Source of the DNA: Brugia malayi
Taxonomy: Eukaryota > Nematoda > Chromadorea > Rhabditida > Onchocercidae
Reading direction: 5' to 3'
Length of the DNA stretch: 64,000 nucleotides
Assembly: GCF_000002995.4 (NCBI RefSeq)
Contig: NW_025062479.1
Coordinates: 14,504,721-14,568,720 of the forward strand
A program made the translations under genes and the position numbers. Shown here in pieces: positions 26,196-42,992 of this stretch (within the stretch, counting starts at the first letter, position 1; every line of letters starts with the position of its first letter). The notes under the pieces are model-generated. The model made no database searches, was not told the origin of the DNA, and was given only the letters and a program-made list of their open reading frames with translations.

Positions 26196-29100
26196 ATGAA
26201 ATTATTCATCGTCAATTTTATCAAATTCTTAATTTTTATACTTCTAATTATAATTAATATGGCTGAATTTCATTGTACTGTAATATTTCCAACTGTTAAT
26301 ATAACACAATATTGGCAAAATTTTCATAATTTTAACAATACCAATCAAATGTTACAGAATTTTAACAGAAATTTAAGTATTTATATGCCAAACGAATATG
26401 ACATCATTAGAAGACAAAAGTTTATTGATAATAGCATTAATTTATGTGCATTAAAAAATTGTCAACAAAATAATTTAATTAAACAAAAAAATCATCAACA
26501 ATTGAAAATTCAACACGAAAACGCTATAAGGAGTAAATCATCAAATGATTTAAATGTGCTGCCATTGCAAGTAATGGAAACTGGTAAGTATCATTAATTA
26601 ATTGTTGATAAAATAAATCATTTTTATGTAGCCTAAAAGGTTATGTAGTTTCATGGTACTACTAGAAAAGGAATAATTAATATTTAAAAAAAAAGAGAAG
26701 TGTATAATTAATGAGCTGTATCTTTATGTAATATATTATATTCATATAAGTTTTGTCTTATGTAAACTATTTATATCCAAATAAAAGTTTTTTTTTTTTT
26801 TGAAATGATAAAGAATAATGATCGAATTGATAAGAAACAAAAATGCAAAGTATATAATTTATAAAATTAATTTATTTTTTACCTTTCAAAACAATTTTTC
26901 GTCGTCTATTTTCTAATATTACCAATAATGCAACTATTTTTTTTTTCATACTGAATAAAATGGGTAAAAATTGTTTAATCTTCAACTTTGATTAATAGCT
27001 AATCTATAAAATTTCATTACTTAGGAAGCAATAAGCAAATGGAATTTCAACTTTCATCGTTACTTCGAAGTGCTAGCGACATGTTAAAATTATTCAAAAG
27101 AATTGGTACTCAAGAACGGGATGTTCAAAACAATGAAGTTCCTGTTCAAGGCATTGCAAAATGAGCATCGATCATCCTTTTTTTTTTGTTTTTTGTTCTT
27201 TATTTTTGTTAATGAAATTTTAAATTATAGCAATTCAGCAATTCAGGTTTTATTGATTTATTTAAAAATTTATTTCAGCAAATTATTCGAAGAAGACAAT
27301 CAATGCAACAGTTATCGATACCGAGATTACATGAATTTCCATCGAAAAGAAAATTATCACTGATAAAATCATCTAATCTTGGTGATATGCCAAGTGTTAC
27401 ACGCGGAAGCAATCATCGAAGTATGATGTAGTTAAATCTAAAGTTGTAACGTGAAATGTATAGTAATTCTAAAATTTCACACAAAATGTAACTTAAGAGC
27501 TTTATGTAAATATAATTCCAAAACACCTAGGTATGGAATTACATTTAAGGTGTGACTAATTTAATTAAATTGAGATATGAACTCTTTTATAATGATCAAT
27601 ATATTTGGTCCTAATTCAGCTGATTATATTTCACAAATAAAATATATGATTTTAATAATATCTTCTTATATGTATTACAATATTTTCGCAAAAAAAATAC
27701 TGTGAAATTAAAATAATATTAGAATATTATTTATCATTATAATAATTTTGTACATTTTAAAATTTTAAATTATAAATTTCGTTCTTTTTTTTTAACATTT
27801 CATCTATTTTTAATAGTTTTAGGAAAAATTACATTTTTTTTTCATAATTTTACCTAACTTTTTCATCATTTATTAATGTCAACATTTTTTTTCAGCTTTA
27901 TAAAAAATGAAGTATATCATTTACCTAATGATATTTGAATAGTACTTAAACTTTTTAAGGTAATATAACAGCAGAGAATACGATATGGTCAGAATTACTG
28001 TTTGGTCCACGTGGTGTATTAACAGCTGTTTTTCATATTCTTGATGACCGACGTAAAATTACGGAGAAAATACGTGACAGAACTACAATCATCAAAAATA
28101 GCTATAATAATAAGCAAACAACTGATACGTATCATCAGTCAGATTTATCATTACTACCTGATTTTCTGATAGATGGTTAGTTTTTAAACTAAATTTTTTA
28201 AACAACAACAACAAAAAAAAAAAAAGAAATTAGGAAAAAGTAAATTTGAAAGTATTAGAGTATTTCTATATATTGTAGAAAGTAAAAGTGTTGCTGAACT
28301 AATTCCCAAATCAAAACACATCTCTAGGATTTCGCGATAAATCGGGACTAATTTTAAACATCATTCTAATAATGAGATTTATCAAAAGAGCAGAAAGCAA
28401 AGTCCCCGCGAAACATTTTTAATTTTCAAAACTTGTTCTCGTACCATCAGCTAGCTAGAACTGTTGTACAGCGAGTGGGGTTCGAACCCACGAGGACTAT
28501 GTCCATTGGAACTTAAGTCCAACGCCTTAACCACTCGGCCATCGCTGTCCCACCACTTGCCGCACTTAGTTCATGATAAGTTAATTTAACAATTAGTTTT
28601 TTACTCTTGAATAAATTAACAATTCAAAAATGAAATTCAGTGGAAGCATTTGGACAAATAGAAAACGAACGTTACAGAGTCAAAAAAAAAATTATTCGCA
28701 TTGTTACAATTATACTTGTATTAATATAGCTATATGTGATGTACTAAGTTTAATGAATAAGTGTTGAATTTTTTTTTGTTAATTTAATATAAATACATAT
28801 GTCAAGTATTTGTGTGTATTAAATTAGGAATAAGATGTGATTAAAATCTATTGTATTCCTATCAAATGTTACATGATTTAAGGAGTTATCTAATAAAAAA
28901 GTAGATGTACAATGGCACTTTTTAATATACATTCATTTGGAATATTGCTGAATGAATCATAAATTAGTCATTCATTAATTAACTGCATCTCATTGTGATT
29001 AATAATGGATCAACATCTTTTCAAAAATATATTTTCCAATTAATTGGAAAGTAGAAACTGTGTAAATGTAGATGAAGAACTTATTCTCTCTCTAATTTTT

Positions 29101-31144
29101 CTTCGATCAAAATAGATAAAAGAAAATGTTTCAGATTTATCAGGAAACATCATCATTCGAAATAAATTGATGAATTAATTGAAGCCAGCCTAATGAATGC
29201 ATTTATTTCTTTCAGCTATCATTTTTGTTCTTTTTTCTTGTTGTTATTTTCAGCAAAACCAATCGATTTTGCAAAAATTTTTGAATCATTTTTAACGGGC
29301 TCAAAGGGAAATTTTGATGAGCGCATTTTTAATTTACCAGAAATATTGGGAATTTGTAATCGACTTAGTTGTGGAGATATTTACAAAGCTATTGATGCAT
29401 TTCGAAAAAGTGAATTTTTTATTAACTTTCAGGTACTTTCATAGTTTGCTTTTTGTTTGTTCATTTCGCTTTTTTTTCAATTTATGGATTGACAAATTTA
29501 GAGTATAAATAATGAAAAAATATACAAACTATGTGTATCATTATTATAAATATATTTTTTTTTTTTTTGAATAATTATGAATCACTTTTGTGCTTCTGAT
29601 TTTAAAATCTAAATTGTGAAGAAATTCCAAATTTGAAAAGACTTTAAAGAATAATTGTATAAATTATTGTAGACAGCATTACAATTAATACAAGATCCGA
29701 AAGGATGGGAAATTCTTGGTGATCTTATTTCAAATCCTGATTTGATTGCCCAATTCATGAATGGAGCAGGTGGAGCTAAAGGTGATCGTGGTAGTATAGA
29801 AAATTTATTTGGTAGTATTACTCGTACTAGTAAATCATCAAAAAATAATACTAAAGGTATATTTCAATTATTTGTTATTTCGATGGTTTGTTAGCAAGTA
29901 TTTTTTATGAAGAAGAAAAAACATTTATTTAAATATATTTAAAAAATTTTTCTAAAATTAGCTTTTTGCAGAAATTGGTCCGGAAGATGGCGATATTGGC
30001 ATCGATTTTAGCAAAATGATTGAAAATGGTAACAGCGGTTATGGTAATAAATTCGAGAAATCAAAAAAGCCAACTGTTGAAGAATTGCCTGAAATTGCGG
30101 AGAATATTGATGCAATCGACTATTACAACGCCGTAGGTTTGGATCATAACAATATTTTCATTCAACAATTAAGCATTTTAATCAGAACAAAAAAAAAAAA
30201 AAAAAATGAATAAGTTAGAAAGTATTGATAAGTTTTTTTTCCTAAGTGATTGATAAGTTTAAAAATATGAATAAATCAATAGTGATTAAATAAAAAATAA
30301 AAAGAAATAATGAGCTAAATAACATATATTAAATAAATGAAAAAAAAAAAAAAAACATATACTAAAGGTAGTGAATGGATTAGTAATGTTTTTTGGAAAT
30401 AAATATTCAACAATTTTAAAATTATCCAACAAAGTATGGTACGAGATGATGAATAAATCTAATGGATAAATTAAATATTCATAACTAATTTTAGGTTGAA
30501 AGTGGTGCAGATATTGATGATATTGAAAAAATTACTAAACCAGATATTATTGCGATAACGGAAACAACCACAATAGCATCATTGATACAAACCAAAATAT
30601 CATCTATTATTACGGACTTAGGCCTAATATTACCTGAAATTTCTGAAAATATTGATCAAATTGAGCAGACAAAAATAATAATTGATGCTATCACACCGAT
30701 TCCAACAAAAATTTCAGGGTATACTTCCTCATTTACTCTTTGATTTTAATTTTATTGTTTATTGGTATTTTTATTTTGTTATTTATTACATTTTACTTCT
30801 TTAAATTTATGAATTTTTAAAATTCTTTTTCTTTAAAAAAAAAAAGAAACCAATAACAAGACAATTGTTAAGCAGACAGTAATTTAACTACCGTAACAAT
30901 AATTTTTAGCCGACAAACCACTGTTGCAACTCTTCAACGACTAGTACGTCCTTATATCACCGTAACTTATAAACCTATCATTGCAAGAACAACAACAATA
31001 ACAACTGATAAACAAACAATAACAACTCGTTATTCCACCTGGATAAGTACAAGTGCAAGAAGACCAACTACTAAATCAACAACCAGAAATTTCCGTGAAG
31101 ATAGTGATTATTATGCTATGTATTATGATGATGTAAGAGGTTAA
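26196..31144 (+). CDS. Secreted Ser/Thr/Ile-rich protein, probable paralogue of its upstream neighbour
   Basis: Nine exons are proposed: 26196-26583, 27025-27122, 27279-27420, 27960-28175, 29254-29432, 29673-29856, 29972-30132, 30495-30718 and 30910-31144, about 608 residues. All phases agree; only the donor after 27122 is weak, and it could lie slightly further on. An upstream in-frame ATG at 26142 is possible, but Met at 26196 gives a better signal peptide (MKLFIVNFIKFLIFILLIII). A C-x4-C (CALKNC) lies in exon 1 and another, CNRLSC, in exon 5, followed by a helical stretch (TALQLIQDPKGWEILGDLIS) ending in NPDLIAQF. The C-terminus is Thr-rich and basic, then acidic (REDSDYYAMYYDDVRG). Exon 2 has the same length and phase as exon 2 of the preceding gene. 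The family is not recognised. A tRNA gene lies antisense in intron 4. Confidence 0.72.
28467..28548 (-). tRNA. tRNA-Leu (UAA anticodon)
   Basis: Reading the minus strand, ACAGCGA at the 5' end pairs fully with TCGCTGT at the 3' end, followed by discriminator A. An A box (TGGCCGAGTGG) and B box (GGTTCGAACCC) are intact. The anticodon arm is TTGGA-CTTAAGT-TCCAA with TAA in the loop, and a long variable arm is present, as expected for tRNA-Leu. No intron interrupts it. It lies antisense within an intron of the second secreted-protein gene, carries its own internal polymerase III promoter and looks functional. Confidence 0.95.
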
Positions 31145-32062
31145 TATCAGTTTTGCATAATTCATAAAAATTAAGGATTTTGAAATTTCAATACTTCTGA
31201 AAATCTAAAAATCTCTATAATCAAAACTTCTATCACTTGTTAAACTCGAATATAACATTTTGCAAAAAAAAAAGTCAATGAAGAAAAAGAAAAAAAAAAA
31301 AAAGATAAATAAATTCTCCTTAAATTTATAAAATTTTAAATATTCCAAGATGATAAAATTAATGTAAACTTTATGAACTGTAACAAAAAATAAAATAAAA
31401 ATGAATTGCAAGAAAAATCTATCAATGAAAATAAGTTAAAATAAATTAAAAATAAGTTAAACATCATATTAACCTTTTTTATTAACAGCAAATTAATAGT
31501 AAAATATATCGATTCATGATCTGAATAACTATCAGAATGTCTGCGATATTTCAAATGCTTCAATTATTCATTTTAACAAATGCAAAATTTGTCACTCAAG
31601 TAATATCAGAGTTCAAGGATTTAATTGTTTCCGTATTTGGACGAGATAAAGTGGGGGTAAAAATTATTCAAAGGTAATAATTGTTCCCAAACTTGAACAA
31701 GACAAACTTCCAGAATTCAAGGGTAATAATTGTTCCCGTATTTGGACGAGACAAACTGTCGGGGTTCAAGGGTAATAATTGTTCCCGTACTTGAACAAAA
31801 CAAGGTTATGAATTGAGATGAAATATACAATTTTTCCTTTCAATATAATGTCATACAAATAAATTAAAGTATTGAAAATAAGTAAGAAATGAATTTAAAA
31901 TACCGGCAAATAATTGGTAAACATAAAATATAAATAAATGTTTAACTATAAATAAACAAAATATTAACTACTATATTTTACTGTTATTAAATTACAGTCA
32001 ATTAGGACAATAATGGATATTATCGGCATTGATAAATGATTTATCAGATAATGATATCAAGG

Positions 32063-32093
<31 letters not shown>

Positions 32094-33347
32094 AAAAAAA
32101 AAAAAAGAAAAAGAAAAAGAAAAAACGTGCATATATCAAATTAATGAATAAAATTAATGTTAGTTTCATCTTTTTTATTTTTCTCACCATTATTATCACT
32201 TATTAATTTCCTCATAAAAAATTTTGTCTCCGAAAGATAAAAATGTTTAATTCAATTTTTGACAACAAACTAGAATTATTCAAACTTAATTAGAACTCAA
32301 TTTTCTTTCATTCAGTTTGACTTTATGAACTAAATATTTTACTAAAAATTGTCTGTATTGTTATTATTATTATTACCATTATTACTATTACCACTAAACA
32401 TTACTGTATCATAATTACAAAGCTACACCGACTTATCTTGAAACTACAACGAACAGAATCAGCTAATTAGTCAACCATCACTATAAGATGCATTATCGAT
32501 CGAACGGCTGATATCCAATTTGCTACACGGAAGTCTCAGAGATTTTTTATTTCGTCAATTATGTATATTCTCTTTATATGATTGTAAGATTTTAATATAA
32601 TACTTATTTGGTAACGTATTGTGTTGTTTTATATAACAGAATTGACGTGGATTACGTTAAGATAATAATTATAAATTATTAAATTATCAAACATTTACTA
32701 CTTTTTCATTTTATTGTGAATTATTCAATTATGAAACATTGCTGTTTTTCTTTCGTTCTATTATAAATTACTAAATTATGAAACATTTTCTCTTTTTTTT
32801 CATTTTGTTTTATTTTCAGGGTTAATCAAGAAATGAAATAATTAATTTAATTAACAGAAATGTTGTGATATATGCGAAAAAACCAAGACATTTGTTTGAT
32901 TATTTTGTGAATATTTTTACGATTTAATTAATTTATTTGTTTCTATAGCAGCTAGAAGTATTGCAATTGATGGCTAGCAATTGGTTAGTGTTGATATTAT
33001 TACAAATTTTTTATCGAATAATAATTCCTTCTTTCTTTTTTCTCCTGCATACATTTATTTAAATGTTCCTACATATTTTTGAAATTACATTTTTGTTAGG
33101 AAATTATGAAATTTTTTTGAAAAACTTGAAACTTTGATGCATATAATAGTCTCATTAGAGAATTCTTTTTTCATTTATTTTTTTATAAAAGTTTAAACTA
33201 TTTAATCATTCATTATAGCCATTTATGGGTTTTCATTGATGATCACTAGCTGATATGATTCATCTTTTATCTTATTTTCCAACTGAAATATTTGTTTTAG
33301 ATTTGATGCAGAAAGAATGATGATAAATTGATAATTTATTTGAAACA
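31145..33347. other. Intergenic region before the mannosidase gene
   Basis: About 2.2 kb without a convincing exon. It contains a 49-bp minisatellite at 31603-31808, an AAAAC pentamer run near 32068-32093 and TTA/TTG trinucleotide stretches near 32353-32390. Confidence 0.5.
31603..31808. repeat. Minisatellite with a 49-bp unit, about four copies
   Basis: The phrase TAATTGTTTCCGTATTTGGA or its variants recurs with starts near 31623, 31679, 31728 and 31777, so spacing is 56, 49 and 49 bases. Each unit carries a GACGAGACAAA-type segment and a GGTTCAAGGGTAATAA-type segment. Copies differ at several bases. Confidence 0.85.
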
Positions 33348-37184
<3,837 letters not shown>

Positions 37185-40034
37185 AAATATTGTTCGTAAG
37201 TCTTTGCCTTCACTTCTCATTAATGCTTAAGAGAAGTGTAAATTTATTACTAAACATTTGTATTTTTCTTGTAAAAATTTATAAAAATATGATAAACTGA
37301 ATCTTGCTATTTCTATCGCCAAGTTTCCCAGTTTACTTGAAACCTCTAGCAATATTTTCTTTTATAATGTATGCCAATCTATATATTTAGCATTTCAATG
37401 CAATAAGTGTCCTATTTTCAAGAGGATTTGCCATTTAAATCTCTTAAATTTTTATAATCTTTAATTGCATTGTAATTTTAGTTGATTATGTTTCAGAATT
37501 TTCAGTACTTCATGTTCTTTCTAATTCTGTATAACTGGTTTCAATACCCGGCCAAATTATTTAATGTAATAAAATTATGCCAATTTATTTCCTTTATTTG
37601 TTTTGTCAATTTTGAGAAGTTTATTGTAATTTATAATCGTAATTTATACTCTTGTCGAATAGTTATGGCAGTCAGTTATGTTACCGGTGACCTCAAATAC
37701 TGGTCTTCTTTAAATTCATTGCAATTTATCTTCTTTATGATTTTTTTGCTTTTCAAAAAAGAAAGGTTATGGCAGATCAGTAAAGATAATTAATTGCGAT
37801 GTGGTATATACCAACTTTAGGATATTTTACTCTTTAATTTTATGCTCATTTTTTATAAAAAATGGAAAATGGAGATTGTTGGCTAATCCTTCTTCATTCC
37901 TTATCCATACATATTGATAATTCAATAGTTGCATATTGCATCCTTAACCGCTTGATGAATCTTTCATTTTCAATACCAACATTCTAATAAATTTAATTAT
38001 GTCAAATTTGGTGAGCTTTCTACTATCTAGCCTTTTCCTTCTTCTTTCGATCAGTTAAAACTTTTTTAATTTAAGATAATTAGCTTATTGAAGTTGATAT
38101 TTTTTTAATGGTGAAGATGTTCCCTTTTTAGTCATTTATTATATTTTATTGCTTTACAATTTGCTCTATTTGGTAATTCTTTTATCACAAAGCTTTCTTT
38201 ATTCTTTAACGGTTCATTCAATGATTCTTCTTTTTTTTTTTCTCGTTTTACGTTTATTTAATAATTTTTGGTGTGTTCCTAATTAATTGCAGAAAGCAAC
38301 ATGTAAATGTGTAACAAATTTTTTGCTCCAATGAATAGCTATAAATCTAATGCATTAAATGAGTATATTTGCGTATACAAATAATAATAGATTTACGTAA
38401 AGTTATATATAATATTGAAGAGGTATTGTACACCTTTTGTTAGAGACAATAAATTCTGAAAGTTAAACTTTTCACAATAAAGCTTAATGTATAATTAAGT
38501 AGAAGGAAGTTAAAAAGGCTTTGATAATCATTATAAATTTGATTGTCATTTTACAATATTAAAACATTAAAATATTTATTATTAATTTAGTTTTTTTTTT
38601 GATGTTTGTTTTAGAATAAGTTAAGCTTTTATAAAAAGGACATTTGCCAACTTTAGTGTATTAATTTTCACATTTTTGTTTTACGTGTGAACTAAAGGTT
38701 TTTTTTTTTTCTTTTTTATCCGTTTATTTTATTTAGAGATTACTAAGTTATGATTTTTTTCGTGTAGAATTTTTTCTTTTTTTTTGTGTAGCTAAAAGCA
38801 AAAAATGGAAATCTCACAAAAAATAAGTAAAAATAAAGAGCAATTACAAAGTGAGGTCTGTTATGAATTCGTTGTTAATAACATATCTTTTATAAATAGA
38901 TTTGGAATCAAAAAAAAACAAAGCTCAGCTTGTATGTTTTTTTAGTTGCATAATTTTCGAATTATATTCATGCTATTTGAAAATATTTATACTTATGTAA
39001 CGGTATCCACGTAATAAAGTTTATTTGTATTTTTCCTAATCTTAATTTATAAAGAAAAGTTGCAGTAGGATTTATTGCGAAACATTTTATTAGTGTAATT
39101 TTCCATTAATTGGTATTCTTTATAGTTTAATTTTCTTTAACTGACATAATTATGTCATAAATAATTGATTTTGATGATAGCTTTGTTGTAAACTTCTATC
39201 AAATATATTTTTCTTTCAAATTCATAATTTAAAAGAAAAATGCTTATAAATGAATGAATATTATTAATTTTAGTTATGTTGAGATGTATCAATGATAATT
39301 TTTTTTTTTTTTTTTTATACATTCTTATTTTTACAAAATTTGCAATCCGAGCTATGGTAATACAATTATCCAACTAACGACTATTAACCAGCAAATTTCG
39401 TAGAAGAGATGAAATCATGGAAGCTTCCAAATGGACAAAATGACCTGTAATAACAGGGCTAAGGGTTAGTAACAGATTACCTGAAATATGGTAGAATTCA
39501 TTAGGAATAGGTCATTTGTAGAGTGGCGGAATTGATTAGTAAAGATTCATCTGCAAAGTATCACTACTTTAGATGGTTCCTTTTATTTCTAAATTTTACT
39601 AAGCTAAAATTTATTTCGGAATCACTTATTCTAGTTATGACAGCTGACGTTTTAAGATCTTTGATCATGCTAAAAGCAGAAATAAATTTAGTTTAGTTAG
39701 AAATAGCTAAAAGAAATTTCAAAAAAAAGAAAAAAATAACAGTGATAGATAGTATATAAAAGTTTTTACAAATGGGTACACATTTTATAAGTTTTAATCA
39801 TTTTAAATCATTTTTAAAAAAGAAAGAAAAACGAAAAAAGCAGAAGGAAAAACAATTATCTTTAGAGGAGGCATTACAAAATATTATGAGCACAAATTTG
39901 AATAACAAAAAATAAAATTCATAATTTGAAAAAAAAATTATTTTCTATGAAATGATAAAAATTTGTTGTAACAAATATTTTCAGTAATTATAATATATCG
40001 TGCGGCAGTGTTTTTTTTTTTTTTTTTAAAAAAA
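37185..40034. other. Intergenic region after the mannosidase gene
   Basis: About 2.85 kb. It must contain the mannosidase 3' end and the promoter of the next small gene. No exon with phase-consistent splice sites or family similarity was found. A and T runs are frequent. Confidence 0.5.
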
Positions 40035-40450
40035 ATGGATGGTTTTAGTTTTGTAATTCTTATTTTACGTGCTTGTGCTGCAGTATGTTTCTCTTCATTT
40101 CTTTTATCATTTGTCAATTCATTCTTTCTTTCCCATAAGTTTTAATCAAAATTCATTTATTGAAATTAATTCAGTTTAGCTAGTTAAATTATTCAAAAAA
40201 AAGAGAAAAATAAAGGAAAAAAGAAAAGGCTTATAAAGTTTTATAAAAAATATAATCCCATATGTGAGAAATGCTATCTAATGAATTAAATAGAAAATAT
40301 TTATGAATGAAAGAAAAAAATGAATTTGCATTAAAAAAATAAACAAATACTAACAAATGTAAAGTTTGATATAATTTTTAAATTAAAATATACTTGGAAA
40401 TTATGAAATAAAACAATAATAACAATAATCGTAATAATAATAATAGTAGC

Positions 40451-40484
<34 letters not shown>

Positions 40485-41035
40485 TTAATATTTTATAATG
40501 GGCAGATAGCGAGCTTAATTTCAACAATAAATGCAGTCATTGTTCTTGTCAATGCAAATTATTATGGACATATATTTATGCCTATAATCGGTTTCATTTT
40601 ACTAGTCCTTCTTGTCATTTGGACATTTATTGCTGTGGCGGATGTTTTTGCCGGATTACACGAAAAATATAATTGGGTTAGATTAATTTCTAATATGATT
40701 AACTTTATAAAATTATCAAAATTCTTCAATTATTTTTTTTACCTCTTTGTAATCTCTAAAAATGACCTTTTTTCTTCTTTTTTTCAACCAACCGTTTGAA
40801 TGATTTCTTTACTGATTAATAATTCCTTATTTAAATATAATTAATAAATAACGTATGTTTTTAAAAGTGCATCAATATAATACCTCTGCAAATCTGAATA
40901 ATCTGAATGTGTGCCCTTTGTAATAAATTTGTAAAAAGTATAAATGATATCAATAAAATCATGGATATGATAATGAATGTGCTGATGAATAAATATTTTC
41001 AAATTATTTGAAATTATATATATGAGCTATTTTAA

Positions 41036-41083
<48 letters not shown>

Positions 41084-41221
41084 ACTATTTATGAATTATA
41101 GGTAAGAGGATTGATGTGGTTCAGTGTCCCATATGGTTTATTAACAGCTTATCTTGTCACAGCAGCATATCTTTATGTCATGTTACATCGAAATTTAATT
41201 ATTGTTAATATTTATTCTTAA
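40035..41221 (+). CDS. Small multi-pass membrane protein, unrecognised
   Basis: Three exons join in phase 0: 40035-40082, 40506-40676 and 41102-41221, encoding 112 residues. The sequence is mostly hydrophobic with about three membrane segments: residues 4-32 (VILILRACAAIASLISTINA), 42-68 (PIIGFILLVLLVIWTFIAVA) and 77-101 (GLMWFSVPYGLLTAYLVTAA). A short polar loop (GLHEKYNWVRG) separates the last two. It resembles small MARVEL-like or tetraspan fragments in composition only; no family motif is visible. Intron 1 holds an AAT microsatellite and intron 2 a long TA run. Clean splice sites and uniform hydrophobicity support a real gene, though only by internal evidence. Confidence 0.65.
40414..40490. 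repeat. AAT trinucleotide microsatellite
   Basis: An interrupted (AAT)n array lies just upstream of exon 2 of the small membrane protein gene. Confidence 0.85.
41041..41079. repeat. TA dinucleotide microsatellite
   Basis: About 19 uninterrupted TA units lie in intron 2 of the small membrane protein gene, close to the last acceptor. Confidence 0.9.
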
Positions 41222-42992
41222 CAATTATAGCTCTTTTTTTTGTTCTACTTTCTCATTCAATTTATTTTAATCTTCAAAATCTTTATTTTCCTTTTTAGAT
41301 TTAGCCAAAAAGGCAAAGTAATTAAATTAAATTAATGAATTATTATATTATAATGTCGCATTAAGTAATTATTAAGTAATGTAAATGTTTTCAATAAATT
41401 ATTCTTAAATTTCTAAATCTCTAATAAATAATGTTATAATTGTTAAGGCATTTACATGGATTGCAGTATGCAATATGATTACGGATGCATTCATGATAAA
41501 TTGCTTATCAAATGAATCAATGATAATACATGTATAATGGAAAGAAACATCAAATTGACTTTTTACAATTAAATTTTTCATTAGAACAATATAAATATAT
41601 GTAAACTACTAAATCGTATTCTTGATAAAATATTTCTAAATTATTAAAAAAAGATTTAATAGTGCCTAAAATTTTAAGTTTTAATGCTTATAATCTTTGA
41701 CATCTTATAATACTAAGTTTTTACCTAAACATTGTATTAAATTTTTTTTCATTTTTATACAATAACTGCGCTTCTAAATATTGTATATCCGAAAAAGTAT
41801 AATTCGATAAATTTTTTTTTAATTTATGAAATTGTATAGATGCTAAATTGATAAAATCATGTCAGTACGTAGACAACAAATACACAAAAATGAAATGATA
41901 TATGTAAAATTATTAAAAGTACAATACGAGTAAATGATAAAAATGATCAATAAATGTGTGGTTTGAGATGATAGCGATCAATTGGTCAAAAATATGATTG
42001 AAAATTTCACATTTATTTTCATTATGACATTATTTTAAAAAATTTTTATAATATAAATTTTTTTTTATAAAACTTCTAATAAAAAATTTCTAAAATTTAT
42101 TTTCTTAATACAAAAGCTTTTACAACTTTAATTTCCATTTAAACCGATTTAAATCTAAAAGTTCTTACAATGAAATTATATTTTCATCTGTTTTTAACAT
42201 TGCAAAATTTTTATGAAGTAATTTAATTGATCCCAGAAATAATTTGAGGTTCGAAATTGAATTGCTATATTTATATTATAACCAAAGTAAATGCTTTTTT
42301 CAATTTTGATTAACTATTTTAATTTTTATTACAACTTAAATTATAAGACACAATATTTATTTAAACAATGCAAATATTATTACTAGCAAAATTTTTAGAA
42401 TTAATGTAATAAATGTCTTTTTTAATTTGTAGAAATATTTGATATAACAATATGTTAGGTAATTTTTTATAAAATTTTTTTTTCAAAAAATAATATGGAT
42501 GTTTTTCAAGTTTAATTTTATTGTAAATTTTATGTTTGAAAAATTCAGATTCATGTATTAAAAATAGCTAAAATATAAATTATTATATTTAGAATAATCA
42601 ATAATAAGCTATTGAATATGAATTGTGTCAGCTAATGAAATAATAAAAACAATGAATAATAAGTGATAATTGGAAATATCTATAGGTGAATTTGTTTACT
42701 ATCGTTAAAATCTTTGCAGAAAAAAGTATATGAAGAGTTTGAATATGACTGATAAAGTTATTTTCTCATTTAAGGATTGCTCATAACTGGTTGCTTCTTC
42801 TACTGCTCTTATATCAATCTTTTCAGAAATATATCAAATCATTTGATTTGATATTTTAAAGTTTTCTTAAATAAATTACTAAACTTGGAGCAAATTACTT
42901 TTATTTTATAACCTATTCATTAATTAATCAATTGATAGTCCTAATTTAATCGAAACTTTCCTAGAAGAAAATAATAATTCGAAGAAGATAAT
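41222..42992. other. Intergenic region
   Basis: About 1.8 kb of very AT-rich sequence between two small membrane-protein genes. No exon, RNA gene or notable repeat was found. Confidence 0.5.
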
